DNA of 64,000 nucleotides. Origin: Eutreptiella sp. 'Long Island Sound 2002'. Lineage: Eukaryota > Euglenozoa > Euglenophyceae > Eutreptiales > Eutreptiaceae. Positions 20,105 through 35,100 of the stretch are shown here, in pieces. The stretch spans positions 41,920,525-41,984,524 of the forward strand of contig OZ038390.1 in NCBI GenBank assembly GCA_964036045.1, written 5' to 3'. Below the pieces are notes generated by a model. That model had not been told where the DNA came from, searched no databases, and worked only from the letters and a program-made list of their open reading frames with translations. Numbering within the stretch: position 1 is the stretch's first letter; every line of letters begins with the position of its first letter. The translations under genes were made by a program, and so were the position numbers.

Positions 20105-23100
20105 CTGCAAAACAGTGCGGTCAGAATACAGGAGACCCAATGTGCGGTCCCTGAATGACAGGAATCGTATTCCGATATGGACTGTACGCATGCATATGCC
20201 TTTGTGGTTGGCAATTGCACAATGGTCAGGAGTGCTTTTTCTTTATGCTTTGTCGAGTGTGGCGTATATTTAGTAGTCTCAGCTGGATTTTATCAAGAGT
20301 GGCGCCATACCCTATTTCTACTCTTTCTACTCCTTCATTCCCTCTGTTCGGCCCCCAAGCTATCTACAATCCCTCTAAAACAAGGTTTGCCTTGACGCCA
20401 TAATAGAGGGCTTTCTCTTCACTTGTCTTCCAAAAGCCCACCAAGTACCCTAACCCTTAGGGAGAAACAGAGGTCCTCTCCTCTTTAACCTAGCGAATAA
20501 CGACAACAGGCAAGCAAAGAACAACAAATCATCGGACTTGTGTGGATAACTCCACCCAACTTGCTCCGCTTTTGCTTTCTTGTACATGGACATGCACCCT
20601 TTCCCAATTTAGGGTCCTTGGCGCCGAAATGGGTAGATACCCTGCATAAACGGCCCACTTTTTCATGCACCCTTAAACCGGAAGCAAATATATGTAGAAC
20701 AAAGCAGGTGTTTTAATACCTTTTTTTTCAAAGATCCCTTTTGTTGTTGCTTCCCCTCCGTATCTGGCACCGCATCTACACCACCTAAGAGCCTATGCAG
20801 AACCACCTCGACGAGCATTTGGCGGTACCTACTCGGAATTGGAACTGCGTCTGCATCGTAATTCGGGTTGTAGAAGAAGGGCATGGAAATGCGATCCTTC
20901 GATGTGTTGCTCAGCACCCGGTGTAGCGGCGCCAAATAGACGTCATTGCTCATCACCTACGGCAGCCGATGGGGACTGTATGGAAGTGGCCACAGGGGTA
21001 CAAGGGTACACAGGGGTACAGGGTTGGATTGTCTACAATCCTTTGCAACCCTCCACAACCGTGTACATATGCTCATTACTCCACAAACCTGGCCTTGCCC
21101 ACCTTGATGACCTCAGCCAACAAACCTTCAACAGTGATTGACCCGCGTCAACATTACACACCACAGTCTTCACTACCCTCCCCTCTTCATTACACCCCCC
21201 AAATTTCTCCCGTCTCCAACCCTCCACAACCCCAAACAAAATAATCTTAATGGCCGAGCATGTGTTTGGAGCCCATGGGCAGCTCAAAAAAATGCTGCTG
21301 CATGCATGGCCGCTGAAGGCAGATCACTCAGCCCTGCGAAACAACTGCTCACCGGTTGCAGACTGAGCCATGCAAATGAAGAGCGTCATTGCAATACACC
21401 ACCGGAGCATGCCACACGTGTCGAGCCATGCAGACCTCCATGAGAAGTGGCAGAGCAGCACCAGCAGAGCAGCTGAAGCAGAGGCAGAGGCAGTGGCAGA
21501 GGCCAAGGCGGAGGCAGTGGCAAAGACTGGGGCAGAGGCAAAGAGTGGGGCACGAGCAGAACAAAGGCAAAGACTGGGGCAAAAGCAGAGCAGAGTCAGA
21601 GGCAAGAGCAGAGCCGAAGGCTCGAGCAGAGGCAGAGGCATCGGCAGGAATGCTGCCTTGTGCATCAAGGTAATCCCGCTGATCTTGCGGTTGATCAGGT
21701 AGTTGGAACCCAGACAAAGGTGCAGCTTCCTCAAAGCAGGAGCCTGTGTGCAACACGAACCACCTCGGAAATCCCCTGCAGGATCCAAACAAACTTCTTG
21801 CACTCCTTATAAGAACCCCAACTTCCCCGATCACGGAGCAACAGTACGTGATCATGTGTCGAATCAAACACGTTGCACAATTTGGCATCAATTAGTGGGG
21901 CAGAGCCCATCAGCATTAGACTCTCAATATGGATTACCAATGCCCGATGTTGGACCGAACAACGGCTCAGAGGCAGAGGCAGAGGCAAAAGTAGAGGTCC
22001 AGCTATCCGTCGTGATTGTTACGAAATCCCACTGCAGAGGAATTTTACTACCGATCCCTTGCTCCAACAGCAATGCTCTTCAAGACCACTAAATCCCGCT
22101 CCTGTCGTCGGCAGCCTCACCATTCTCTCCTGAAAAGGTTCCTAGACACTCTCTGCCTGTCACGCAACCACCCCTCGATGTCGTTCTTCACCGATTACGT
22201 TTCGGCTTCATGCCTCTCCGCAATCGCACAGCTGACCTTGCTGTTGTCAGGCCGGCATGGGTTGAGTGAAAAACCGCTACACTGGGGCGACGCCCGACGA
22301 CCCTAAGGCCGCCTTGGGCCAGGCTTGGGCCATCCTTTGGCGATACTACAAGACATGTGCTTGTAGCCGTGCGCGCACCGTTGCGCACAACGTGGGCGCA
22401 CGCTTGCACCTCATTTTCCCGCACGGCGGTAACCACATGACTGGCACAGCACATGGGGGTCTTTTGCACCAAAACGAGCAAAATGAGCGCCGGTCGCTGG
22501 CCCCACCCAATCCTCATGCTGATGCACAGCTGACCCCATCCGATCAGACCTGACACATATCCCCAACGTTGATGATGAAGGCGCCGGGCTCCGGTTGTAC
22601 ATTGATCCATTCGCCATCATGGAATACCTGAACGCATGAACAATCCAACAGGGCACCCGCGCCCTCAAGCAGACACGCCTACAGCCAAAGCTTTCAGCCA
22701 AAAGAGGGCACCATCGGTGCCGATTCCTTTCCCCTGAGGGGGCCATTGCTTGGTGAGTCCCAGTCAACCCCGGCCCACCCACCCACCCACATCAGAAAAC
22801 CTTTCCTTGGGGATATAGAACTTACTCAAGGGGCAAATCATTTCTGGCCTCACCCCGCCCCCCTACCCCAGGGACTTGCTTGAGCGCGATGGGGGCGTGG
22901 GGGGCAGGAGGCAGCGCGTAGTAGGGCAGGGCGCCCACAGCCTCGGCCGCCGTACCTCGCCGGGCGCGGCTGGTGCCCCATGCAAGCGCATGTCCGGTCC
23001 TGGGGCGGGGGGCAGGGGTGCTGGACGGCGGGGGGCGAATCCATAAAGGCCGAACGGGGGCTGTGTAGTACAATTGGTGTCTTTTGTGTGACCCGCTTTT

Positions 23101-26100
23101 GTTGGTCGACCCCCCCCCCCCGCCGCCGCACACGTCGGGGGCCCTTATATGCGTAGGCCGGCTGAGCCGCCGAGGGATCAGAGGAGCTGACGCCAGGCCA
23201 ATACTCAAAACCTGAAATTCGAAGTTCTGGAGGCCAAATTTGCACCGACCGTCAGATACAAAAGGTCGTGGCGGTGGATGCAACCGCAGTTCCCTCAACG
23301 CCCCACGAAAGGGGGGGCTTGCGAGTCTCTGGGATTTTCTCTTGGTCAATGGGTCTGCAACGTGAGCTACGTTCAGTAGCTGGGGTTCCACACCCGTTCA
23401 GGTCTATGGCCGACGGAGGGGCAGCAACACCGCGGGCGCGGGGGGGGGGGGGGGTGGGCACTGCACAGTGCGCGCGCTTTGCAGCCGGCATGCCATGTTA
23501 CAATGTGCTATTTGATACATCCAATTCGCAAACTCGTACTATGATTTCGCGGTTTGGGACCCAGAATCTCCCGCATGTAGCGCATGTGAGGCGCGTGCAG
23601 AGTTCTCCTTAAGGAGGGGGTTTGGGGGGGGGGGGGGTTCCTGGAACCCAAAAGTCCACAAGTTTGTGTACCAAAAACAGCCAAATTGATTCTTTCCTTT
23701 TGCGAAGTTTCGTTTTTTCCCACTATGAAATCCGGGCCCGAAGGGGGGGGGGGTGTTAGCCCCCCCCCCCCCCCGCAGGAGACGCTGAGTTGTCAAGCAA
23801 AACTCTGGGCGCGTGCTGATTGTCAGTGCACCATGCAGTGATGTGGTCGGGTCAGCTCTTCTGCAACGCGGCCATGGGCCATGGACCGGGGAGGCAGACG
23901 CCCCATGCGAAACCGCAGTCTGTGTACAGTCCTCATGTCCATTTCCCGAAAAGAGCTCTTCGGGCGCCTTCGGTGCGAACACTCAATGTAGGCCCAGGGC
24001 CTTGACGCAGCCGCACTCTGGTCACCGGGAGCACTGGACATGGCAGAGACCTGCAGGGCAGCAACCGAATCCTGACTCAGGATTGTCAGGAAACCAGCAT
24101 CTTTGTGCGGATTTACACCTGCAAACACCACAGATGTGAAGGGCATCGTGCGGTGGATAAGGGCACGGTCCCTGCCCTGACATGCCCGCACCACCCCTCC
24201 ATCAATGCCTCACTCGTAGCTCCACGTGTACACACATATGTACAGCAAATGCTACACACGCCGACATGAGGACGCCCCCAGACGCAGCACTAGAACAAGT
24301 GGAAGCGGCGAAAGCATCGCCGCTTGGTCTGTACATGGCCACAAGCCAAGCAGCTCTGCGGGATTTCAGGCGGACCCCCTCCCCCAGCCTCTGGTGAACC
24401 GGTTCTGGTGGATGGCTTTGCTAAACAAGGTCAGTCTTCCACAGGGTCGGCCCCGGTTGCCTGCCCCTTTGGACGTGTCTGCCCTGATTTGATGTAGCGC
24501 TGTGCTTTTTTTTGTGGAGGAAGGGAGGGGGCACGAGGTTGGGACTCACCTGTACCATCCCCTTATGCCCTTACTTAGAACCCCCTGCCACTGGGTCAAG
24601 CCCCCCGACCCCCCCGGCCCTGCTCCCTGTGGAGGAAGGCTTCGGCAAAAACATCTTCCGGGATAACAACCAGAATCCCCCCCCCCCCCCGCCCGCCTCG
24701 CTGCATCCCCATCTATAATCTCAGCTTCTCCAATGACTGCCGCCTGGTCAGTGCCACCCTAAACGCCCTGGTCGCCCTGACACGCCTCCGCACCACCGCC
24801 ACCATCACCAAAAGCGGCCTCGTCCACCTTCATAAGCTCCAATTCGCCTCCACGCTCCCGCTGATGCCATCTGCCAGATCTCTGTCACCGTACAGTGTTT
24901 CCACATCCATGGCCTGCTCAAGTAGTGGGCATCCCCCTATCTGCCGACATGTCCAAGCCCGGCCTTCGCTAAGCTCTCCCGTGCCCGGCATCTGCTGGCC
25001 ACCTACACCTAGCCTCATGCTCCCTCAGCCCCAGTAGGTAGGCTACGGCCGCCTATCTTGCTACGGCTGATGGTCAAGGTAGCGAACGGCCCCGCTTGCA
25101 GCATGGGGCATCCATCTTGCACGTCCAGCTGGCAATCCTACCTAACGCACACACACAAGACCTACCTGTGCAGGTGGAGGTCGACTTGTAGGCCTTGGAT
25201 GCCCTTTCCCACCTCCTCCTATCCACTGACAGTGCCCTCCATGGCTTGGTTGCCGGGGGGGCATAATGCTAGCGGGGCCTTGATGTTGGACCCCCACATG
25301 GGCTTGGATGCAGCGTACAATGCGGCTGCCGCTGCTGCCTACTTCATGGGCATCAATTGCAGCCTTCTCCGACCCTCCGCAACCGACTTCCTAGCTATGG
25401 TGGAGACCGCCACAATCCTGACACTAGCCATCAAGCGAGCCTTTGCCTACCAACTCCTCGAGTGACAGTCACCGCCTGACCGCCAATTGCTGATGGAGTG
25501 CCAACTGTGCCATGTTGTCTGGCATGATCCACATTGACACATTCGTGGATGCTGCCCTGTGGCCTTTACCCACCGCCAAAACACACCAGCCCTGTTACTC
25601 CATCATGGGCCACAAAGACTAGGGGCGCGTGTGCAGCTAGATGGCTAGCTATGGTCCCCCATGGGTTGCTAGCTTCACTGCTGCACCTTGGACGGTCTCT
25701 TCCAACACACCAATGCGCCTCCACGTGTCCTAGTCACGCTGTCCGGGCTGGCGTATGCTGGGAGGGTTGTGGCTCTGCCCCTCTACCTTCTGGGTCTGTA
25801 AGCAGGTAGTTCAACAAGTGGTGCCCCGGCCGACCTAATCCAAGGCCCCAAGGCAGTGCTGGCCCTGTGGGCCTCACTGGGCCTCACTACCTGACACTAT
25901 CAGCCCACCCCCTATCCCGCTAGGCCAACCTCTGAATATCCTGATTCTACACGCTAGCTGCTAGTAGGACTGGACCCTTAGCCTGGCCGTGTACCTGGTG
26001 TGTGGCCTGCCAGCTTGGCGGGCCGAGAGTGTGTGTGCCCTCCATCTGCCCCTCCCATGGCGGCCACAACCCTGATGTTGGCAGAGATTGAACACCTACC

Positions 26101-29100
26101 CTGGGCACTAAATCGCTTGGACCAGCCCTGCAGCGGTGCAGGGCTGCAGTGGGTACACCTGCATGGGGGCAGGGGGGGCCATGGAAGGCATTCAAGGTGC
26201 GGCATCTGTGGGGAGGGAATGGCCTCCCCACGGGGGGGCCGTCCCCTCGCTTTTAGACGCGACTCCCCCCCTAGTAGAAGTGGGCCGAAGGCCCCTAGGG
26301 GGGGGGGGGGGGGGGGGGGGGGGGGGATTGGAGGGGGGTTTCAGGGAGGGGCGATGGGGGGGGGGGGGGGCGGTCGGGAGGGTCAGTTGGGGGGGGGGGG
26401 TCCAGGTGGGGCGATTTGGGGTGGTGGGGGGGGGGGCACAGGCTCCCGTTACCTCCCCTTGGCCTCCCTCTGGGGTGAGAGCTGGGGCTAGGGTTAGGGT
26501 CACCGAGCTGGTGGAACCAGTCTTGGTTTTATAACCCTTTTTAGGGTCTAGGGTGGACCTACCAGGTTTAGCAGCAGCAGCAACAAGCAGCAAGCAGCAA
26601 CAAGCAGCACGCGCGAAATGGGGAAAAATCAGACATCCGTCGTGGTGCTTCACATTCGGCTGAAATTTTGGTGGAGATACCTATGGGTGTGAGGGACAAC
26701 CACACAAAGTTTGAGCCAGAAACTCAATGGTGGCGGCCGGGAATGGGTGTCGCAAGTGGCGGACCTCGGTTTCAAAAACTGCAATTTAGGGCCAAAAACA
26801 GCCATTTTTGGGCCAAAAGAGCCCTAGAACCCATTCAAAACGGCCAAGGAAAGGGAAAGGGTGGGTGCACTCCATGTGCGGCTTGACTTTCTTGTGTCAA
26901 CGAGCCATTTGCGGCCCTCTGACTCCACCATATGTCCCGGAAACGGCCCAAAAAGGCCCCCACAAGCCCCAAATTTTGTGCAGATTGGCTGGCGACAGCC
27001 ACAAACCAAGAATAGGCCATATCTTTGGCTACATGGCTCAAAACGCGATTCCGAGGGCACCTAATCCACCCGCAACCCCCCTCGTTTTGTGGTTTCCACC
27101 CCTCAAAATTGCCCAAATGGACGCCTAGACCCCCGTACCCAAGCCCACTAGGCTGCGGCAAGCTGCAAGCTCAAGCCCAAACAGGTGGGTGCCCAAATGG
27201 GTCAATAGGGTCCAATAGGGGCAGAAAAATGACTTTTCTCAAAAATGATCCTAGACCATGTGTGATGCTAAAACAAGTGTTTTTGGACTGTTTTGAGCTT
27301 GGGGTGGCCCATTTTGGTCCTCCGAAAATCCCAAAATGCCTTGAAGATGCGCTGTTTTGGGACCAAAAATGGGTCAAAAATGGGTCAAAAACGCATTTTT
27401 CCAAAACTCATCCTAGACCATTTGGGGTGCACAAACGGGTGAAATGAGCCTATTTTGAGCCCATTTTGGGGCATTTTGGCCCCTCACAAGTCCACAAAAG
27501 CCTTGAAAGTGGGCCTTGTGGTGAAGGGGATCACTTGCAAGCCGATTCCACCCTGTCAACGGCCTTCAATGTGTAACTCATTGGTGTCCCTCACCATTCA
27601 TATCTAATGTTCCCTCCCCCACCAGCTCGGTCCCAATATTCAGTCTTGATTAGGGTTAGGGTCACCGAGCTGGTGGAACCAGTCTTGGTTTTATAACCCT
27701 TTTTAGTGTCTAGGGTGGACCTACCAGGTTTAGCAGCAAGCAAGCAAGCAAGTAGCAAGCAGCACGCGCGAAATGGGGAAAAATCAGAACTCCATCGTGG
27801 TGCTTCAGATTCAGGTGAAATTTTGGTGGATGATACCTATGGGTGTGAAGTACAATCACACAAAGTTTGAGCAAAGAACTCAACGGTGGCGACCGGGAAC
27901 GGGATTCGCAAGTGGCGGACCTCGGTTTCAAAAACTGCAGTTTAGGGCCAAAAATAGCCATTTTTGGGCCAAAAAAGCCCTGGAACACATTCAAAACGGC
28001 CAAATGACGGGGAACGGTGGGTACAGTCCACGTGCGGCTTGACTTCCCCGTGTCAACGAGCTCTTTGCGGCCCTCTAACTCCATGATATGTCCCGGAAAC
28101 GGCCCAAAAAGCCCGCAGAAGCTGCAAATGCCGACAGCCACAAACCAAGAATAGGCCAAATCTTTGGCTACATGGCTCAAAATGCGATTCCGAGGGCACC
28201 TACTTCATCCGCAACCCCCCACGTTTTGTGGTTTCCACCCCTCAGAATTGCCCAAACGGACGCCTAGACCCCAATACCTAGGCCCACTAGGGTGCGGCAA
28301 GCTGCAAGCTCAAGCCCAAAGAGGTAGGTGCCCAAATGGGTCAACAGGGTCCAGTAGGGGCAAAAAGATGACTTTTCTCAAAAATGATCCTAGACCATGT
28401 GCGACGCTAAAACAAGTGCTTTTGGACCGTTTTGAGCTTGTGGTGGCCCATTTTGGTCCTCCGAAAATCCCAAAATGCCTTGAAAATGGGCTGTCTTGGG
28501 ACCAAAAATGGGTCAAAAATGGGTCAAAAACGCATTTTTCCAAACCTCAGCCTAGACCATTTGGGGTGCACAAACGGGTGAAATGAGCCCATTTTGAGCC
28601 CATTTTGGGGCATTTTGGCCCCTTAGAAGTCCAAAAAGCCTTGAAAGTGGGCCTTGTGGTGATGGGGTTCACTTGCAAGCTGATTTCACTTTGTCAAGAG
28701 CCATCAATGTGTGAATCATTCTTGATGTCCCTCACCAGTCATAGCCGATGTTCCCTCCCCCACCAGCTCGGTCCCAATATTCAGTCTTGATTAGGGTTAG
28801 GGTTAGGGTTAGGGTCACCGAGCTGGTGGAACCAGTCTTGGTTTTATAACCCTTTTTAGGGTCTAGGGTGGACCTACCAGGTTTAGCAGCAAGCAGCAAC
28901 AAGCAGCACGCGCGAAATGGGGAAAAATCTGACATCCGTCGTGGTGCTTCACATTCGGCTGAAATTTTGGTGGATGATACCTATGGGTGTGAGGGACAAC
29001 CACACAAAGTTTGAGCCAGAAACTCAATGGTGGCGGCCGGGAATGGGTGTCGCAAGTGGCGGACCTCAGTTTCAAAAACTGCAATTTAGGGCCAAAAACA

Positions 29101-32100
29101 GCCATTTTTGGGCCAAAAGAGCCCTAGAACCCATTCAAAACGGCCAAGGAAAGGGAAAGGGTGGATGCACTCCATGTGCGGCTTGACTTTCTTGTGTCAA
29201 CGAGCCATTTGCGGCCCTCTGACTCCACCATATGTCCCGGAAATGGCCCAAAAAGGCCCCCACAAGCCCCAAATTTTGTGCAGATTGGCTGGCGACAGCC
29301 ACAAACCAAGAATAGGCCATATCTTTGGCTACATGGCTCAAAACGCGATTCCGAGGGCACCTAATCCACCCGCAACCCCCCTCGTTTTGTGGTTTCCACC
29401 CCTCAAAATTGCCCAAATGGACGCCTAGACCCCCGTACCCAAGCCCACTAGGCTGCGGCAAGCTGCAAGCTCAAGCCCAAACAGGTGGGTGCCCAAATGG
29501 GTCAATAGGGTCCAATAGGGGCAGAAAAATGACTTTTCTCAAAAATGATCCGAGACCATGTGTGATGCTAAAACAAGTGTTTTTGGACTGTTTTGAGCTT
29601 GGGGTGGCCCATTTTGGTCCTCCGAAAATCCCAAAATGCCTTGAAGATGCGCTGTTTTGGGACCAAAAATGGGTCAAAAATGGGTCAAAAACGCATTTTT
29701 CCAAAACTCATCCTAGACCATTTGGGGTGCACAAACGGGTGAAATGAGCCTATTTTGAGCCCATTTTGGGGCATTTTGGCCCCTCACAAGTCCACAAAAG
29801 CCTTGAAAGTGGGCCTTGTGGTGAAGGGGATCACTTGCAAGCTGATTCCACCCTGTCAACGGCCTTCAATGTGTAACTCATTGGTGTCCCTCACCATTCA
29901 TATCGAATGTTCCCTCCCCCACCAGCTCGGTCCCAATATTCAGTCTTGATTAGGGTTAGGGTCACCGAGCTGGTGGAACCAGTCTTGGTTTTATAACCCT
30001 TTTTAGTGTCTAGGGTGGACCTACCAGGTTTAGCAGCAAGCAAGCAAGCAAGTAGCAAGCAGCACGCGCGAAATGGCTAAAAATCAGACCTCCATCGTGG
30101 TGCTTCAGATTCAGGTGAAATTTTGGTGGATGATACCTATGGGTGTGAAGTACAATCACACAAAGTTTGAGCAAAGAACTCAACGGTGGCGGCCGGGAAC
30201 GGGATTCGCAAGTGGCGGACCTCGGTTTCAAAAACTGCAGTTTAGGGCCAAAAATAGCCATTTTTGGGCCAAAAAAGCCCTGGAACGCATTCAAAACGGC
30301 CAAATGACGGGGAACGGTGGGTACACTCCACGTGCGGCTTGACTTCCCCGTGTCAACGAGCTCTTTGCGGCCCTCTAACTCCATGATATGTCCCGGAAAC
30401 GGCCCAAAAAGCCCGCAGAAGCTGCAAATGCCGACAGCCACAAACCAAGAATAGGCCAAATCTTTGGCTACATGGCTCAAAATGCGATTCCGAGGGCACC
30501 TACTTCATCCGCAACCCCCCACGTTTTGTGGTTTCCACCCCTCAGAATTGCCCAAACGGACGCCTAGACCCCAATACCTAGGCCCACTAGGGTGCGGCAA
30601 GCTGCAAGCTCAAGCCCAAAGAGGTAGGTGCCCAAATGGGTCAACAGGGTCCAGTAGGGGCAAAAAGATGACTTTTCTCAAAAATGATCCTAGACCATGT
30701 GCGACGCTAAAACAAGTGCTTTTGGACCGTTTTGAGCTTGTGGTGGCCCATTTTGGTCCTCCGAAAATCCCAAAATGCCTTGAAAATGGGCTGTCTTGGG
30801 ACCAAAAATGGGTCAAAAATGGGTCAAAAACGCATTTTTCCAAACCTCAGCCTAGACCATTTGGGGTGCACAAACGGGTGAAATGAGCCCATTTTGAGCC
30901 CATTTTGGGGCATTTTGGCCCCTTAGAAGTCCAAAAAGCCTTGAAAGTGGGCCTTGTGGTGATGGGGTTCACTTGCAAGCTGATTTCACTTTGTCAAGAG
31001 CCATCAATGTGTGAATCATTCTTGATGTCCCTCACCAGTCATAGCTGATGTTCCCTCCCCCAACAGCTCGGTCCCAATATTCAGTCTTGATTAGGGTTAG
31101 GGTTAGGGTTAGGGTCACCGAGCTGGTGGAACCAGTCTTGGTTTTATAACCCTTTTTAGTGTCTAGGGTGGACCTACCAGGTTTAGCAGCAAGCAAGCAA
31201 GCAAGCAGCAAGCAGCACGCGCGAAATGGCTAAAAATCAGACCTCCATCGTGGTGCTTCAGATTCAGGTGAAATTTTGGTGGATGATACCTATGGGTGTG
31301 AAGTACAATCACACAAAGTTTGAGCAAAGAACTCAACGGTGGCGGCCGGGAACGGGATTCGCAAGTGGCGGACCTCGGTTTCAAAAACTGCAGTTTAGGG
31401 CCAAAAATAGCCATTTTTGGGCCAAAAAAGCCCTGGAACACATTCAAAACGGCCAAATGACGGGGAACGGTGGGTACAGTCCACGTGCGGCTTGACTTCC
31501 CCGTGTCAACGAGCTCTTTGCGGCCCTCTAACTCCATGATATGTCCCGGAAACGGCCCAAAAAGCCCGCAGAAGCTGCAAATGCCGACAGCCACAAACCA
31601 AGAATAGGCCAAATCTTTGGCTACATGGCTCAAAATGCGATTCCGAGGGCACCTACTTCATCCGCAACCCCCCACGTTTTGTGGTTTCCACCCCTCAGAA
31701 TTGCCCAAACGGACGCCTAGACCCCAATACCTAGGCCCACTAGGGTGCGGCAAGCTGCAAGCTCAAGCCCAAAGAGGTAGGTGCCCAAATGGGTCAACAG
31801 GGTCCAGTAGGGGCAAAAAGATGACTTTTCTCAAAAATGATCCTAGACCATGTGCGACGCTAAAACAAGTGCTTTTGGACCGTTTTGAGCTTGTGGTGGC
31901 CCATTTTGGTCCTCCGAAAATCCCAAAATGCCTTGAAAATGGGCTGTCTTGGGACCAAAAATGGGTCAAAAATGGGTCAAAAACGCATTTTTCCAAACCT
32001 CAGCCTAGACCATTTGGGGTGCACAAACGGGTGAAATGAGCCCATTTTGAGCCCATTTTGGGGCATTTTGGCCCCTTAGAAGTCCAAAAAGCCTTGAAAG

Positions 32101-35100
32101 TGGGCCTTGTGGTGATGGGGTTCACTTGCAAGCTGATTTCACTTTGTCAAGAGCCATCAATGTGTGAATCATTCTTGATGTCCCTCACCAGTCATAGCTG
32201 ATGTTCCCTCCCCCAACAGCTCGGTCCCAATATTCAGTCTTGATTAGGGTTAGGGTTAGGGTTAGGGTCACCGAGCTGGTGGAACCAGTCTTGGTTTTAT
32301 AACCCTTTTTAGTGTCTAGGGTGGACCTACCAGGTTTAGCAGCAAGCAAGCAAGCAAGCAGCAAGCAGCACGCGCGAAATGGCTAAAAATCAGAACTCCA
32401 TCGTGGTGCTTCAGATTCAGGTGAAATTTTGGTGGATGATACCTATGGGTGTGAAGTACAATCACACAAAGTTTGAGCAAAGAACTCAACGGTGGCGGCC
32501 GGGAACGGGATTCGCAAGTGGCGGACCTCGGTTTCAAAAACTGCAGTTTAGGGCCAAAAATAGCCATTTTTGGGCCAAAAAAGCCCTGGAACACATTCAA
32601 AACGGCCAAATGACGGGGAACGGTGGGTACAGTCCACGTGCGGCTTGACTTCCCCGTGTCAACGAGCTCTTTGCGGCCCTCTAACTCCATGATATGTCCC
32701 GGAAACGGCCCAAAAAGGCCGCAGAAGCTGCAAATGCCGACAGCCACAAACCAAGAATAGGCCAAATCTTTGGCTACATGGCTCAAAATGCGATTCCGAG
32801 GGCACCTAGTCCACCCGCAACCCCCCACTTTTTGTGGTTTCCACCCCTCAGAATTGCCCAAACGGACGCCTAGACCCCAATACCTAGGCCCACTAGGGTG
32901 CGGCAAGCTGCAAGCTCAAGCCCAAAGAGGTGGGTGCCCAAATGGGTCTACAGGGTCCATTAGGGGCAAAAAGATGACTTTTCTCAAAAATGATCCTAGA
33001 CCATGTGCAACGCTAAAACAAGTGTTTTTGGACCGTTTTGAGCTTGTGGTGGCCCATTTTGGTCCTCCGAAAATCCCAAAATGCCTTGAAAATGGGCTGT
33101 CTTGGGACCAAAAATGGGTCAAAAATGGGTCAAAACCGCATTTTTCCAAACCTCAGCCTAGACCATTTGGGGTGCACAAACGGGTGAAATGAGCCCATTT
33201 TGAGCCCATTTTGGGGCATTTTGGCCCCTCAGAAGTCCAAAAAGCCTTGAAAGTGGGCCTTGTGGTGATGGGGTTCACTTGCAAGCTGATTTCACTTTGT
33301 CAAGAGCCATCAATGTGTGAATCATTCTTGATGTCCCTCACCAGTCATAGCCGATGTTCCCTCCCCCACCAGCTCGGTCCCAATATTCAGTCTTGATTAG
33401 GGTTAGAGTTAGGGTTAGGGTTAGGGTCATGGGTAGGGTTAGGTGTAGGGTTAGGAGCAGGCTGAGGGTTGGGGTGGGCGTTAGAGTCAAGATTGGGTTC
33501 AAGTATAGCGTTGGGGTGCTCCACCGCCTGGGCGGGGAGGGATGCTACGTGGGCAAGGGGAATGAAAAAAAAATTTTCGGGCGCCTTCGGCGCCACCATA
33601 TGTATGGTCAGTAGCCATTGACCCTTGGTAACTAAGTGGGCCCGGAGGGCCCGAATGGGGGGGGGGGGGGAGTCGCGTACCGGGACCGAGGAGACGGCCC
33701 CCCCGTGGGCCTCCCGTTGGCGCCGTTGGCACTAAGCTGGTCCAGGAGTGCCCCACCATTGGGCGCTGCACAGTGATGGCAGATAGAATTGATGATGGGC
33801 ACCTTTGCTCCCGTGCTGTATGGGCCTGGCAGTAAGTGCTGAGGCTGGGCCTCAGGGCGTGGGCGTGACCACAGGGCCAAACGCACCTGTGGCTTGGTGG
33901 GGGTTGCTGAATTGAGATGTTCCGAGGAAAGGAGCTGTTGCTGTTGGTGGTGCAGATGAGGAGGCCCTGCAGTTGAGTTGATTTGGTGGTACAACGGGGT
34001 AAGGGGAGGGTTGGGTTGGGTTGGGTTGTCTGGTCTCACAGCCGCCCAGACTGTTTAACGGTCCCTGAACCCCACCAAAGTGCTGATGGGAGGGAGATAC
34101 CGCCATGCTTGTCTGTGTTGCCTGCGTGTGTCCTTTGGGGTGGGGGGGGGAGGGCGGCAGGTGTCCAGTGCCGCTACACGTTTCTGGCTTGTGTTTTGGT
34201 CTGGCCATATCCCTCACCTGCGCCCTGCCACTTGCCAACAGGCACTGCACAATATGGATGCTGTTGCGAGTGTTGCGGAGGGAGGGGGGAGCCCGGCCCA
34301 CCTCTTTCGCTTCAACGCTTCGCCCCTGCCTGTCTTTCCAAAACAAAACCAGATGATGACATGTCCTTTGGGATCCAGCTGCAGAGCGAGCGGGTGCAGG
34401 TGACTTGGCACCTTCCCTCGAGGGACCAACATTTCTCCTGGGACCCAATGCTACCACCAACACCAGGGCTGCTGCAGCAACAGCGCAGCAGACACACCAG
34501 CACCTGAGACCAGAGTGTTTGCTTTTTACCAGAAAAAAAAAGCAAGGGGCTGTCCAGAAGTGAAACCCCCACCCCTTTGTTTCAAGCACCAAAATAATAG
34601 CAAGCATGCCAAATGTGTGGTGCTGTGGAATGTTTCAGGGCAAGGGCCGGTCCCGATGTACTCTGAGCACCCCCAAAAAGGCAGATGCACACACGTTCAT
34701 ATCCTACCCCCAAAATGCAAAACACATAAAAGCGCCTCATAATATGAGGGGAGGGGGTTTCGTCCATTCTTCTAGACAGAAAGAGAGTGGTGGTTTTGTA
34801 TTGTCGCCTATTTGGACGCTGACGACGGCCGTTTTGAGCCCCCTGTGGCAGTTGGAAAGATGACAATGGCTTCTAGGCTACCTGGGGGCAAATGTGGGGC
34901 AACCGATGGTGGCTATGTGCCAGGCGACTGCAGTTGGACCGGAAGTTTTTTCAATAACATTTTAAGAACAGCACTGTCGAGTGCACGAACAAACGCCGCC
35001 CCAGATCTTACAATTTGATTTCGTTCGCAATACACTTCCAATGTCCATCATCAGCCACCCCAGACATCACAACCATTTCCCTTGCTCACTGCGAATCAAG

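Noticed and set aside
21324-21891. Alanine/serine-rich ORFs of 159-180 codons
   Set aside because: They are translations of the GCAGAG-type hexamer repeat inside oxygenase intron 8.
22822-23391. A 189-codon minus-strand ORF
   Set aside because: It lies in oxygenase intron 7, is low-complexity with glycine and proline runs from G/C tracts, and has no motif.
26000-26653. Glycine-rich and proline-rich ORFs of 130-163 codons
   Set aside because: They are translations of poly-G tracts at the start of hAT-like element 1.
26502-33396. CRISPR array as an explanation for the regular repeats
   Set aside because: Units are over 1 kb with TTAGGG junctions in a eukaryotic context; there are no short repeat-spacer units or cas genes.
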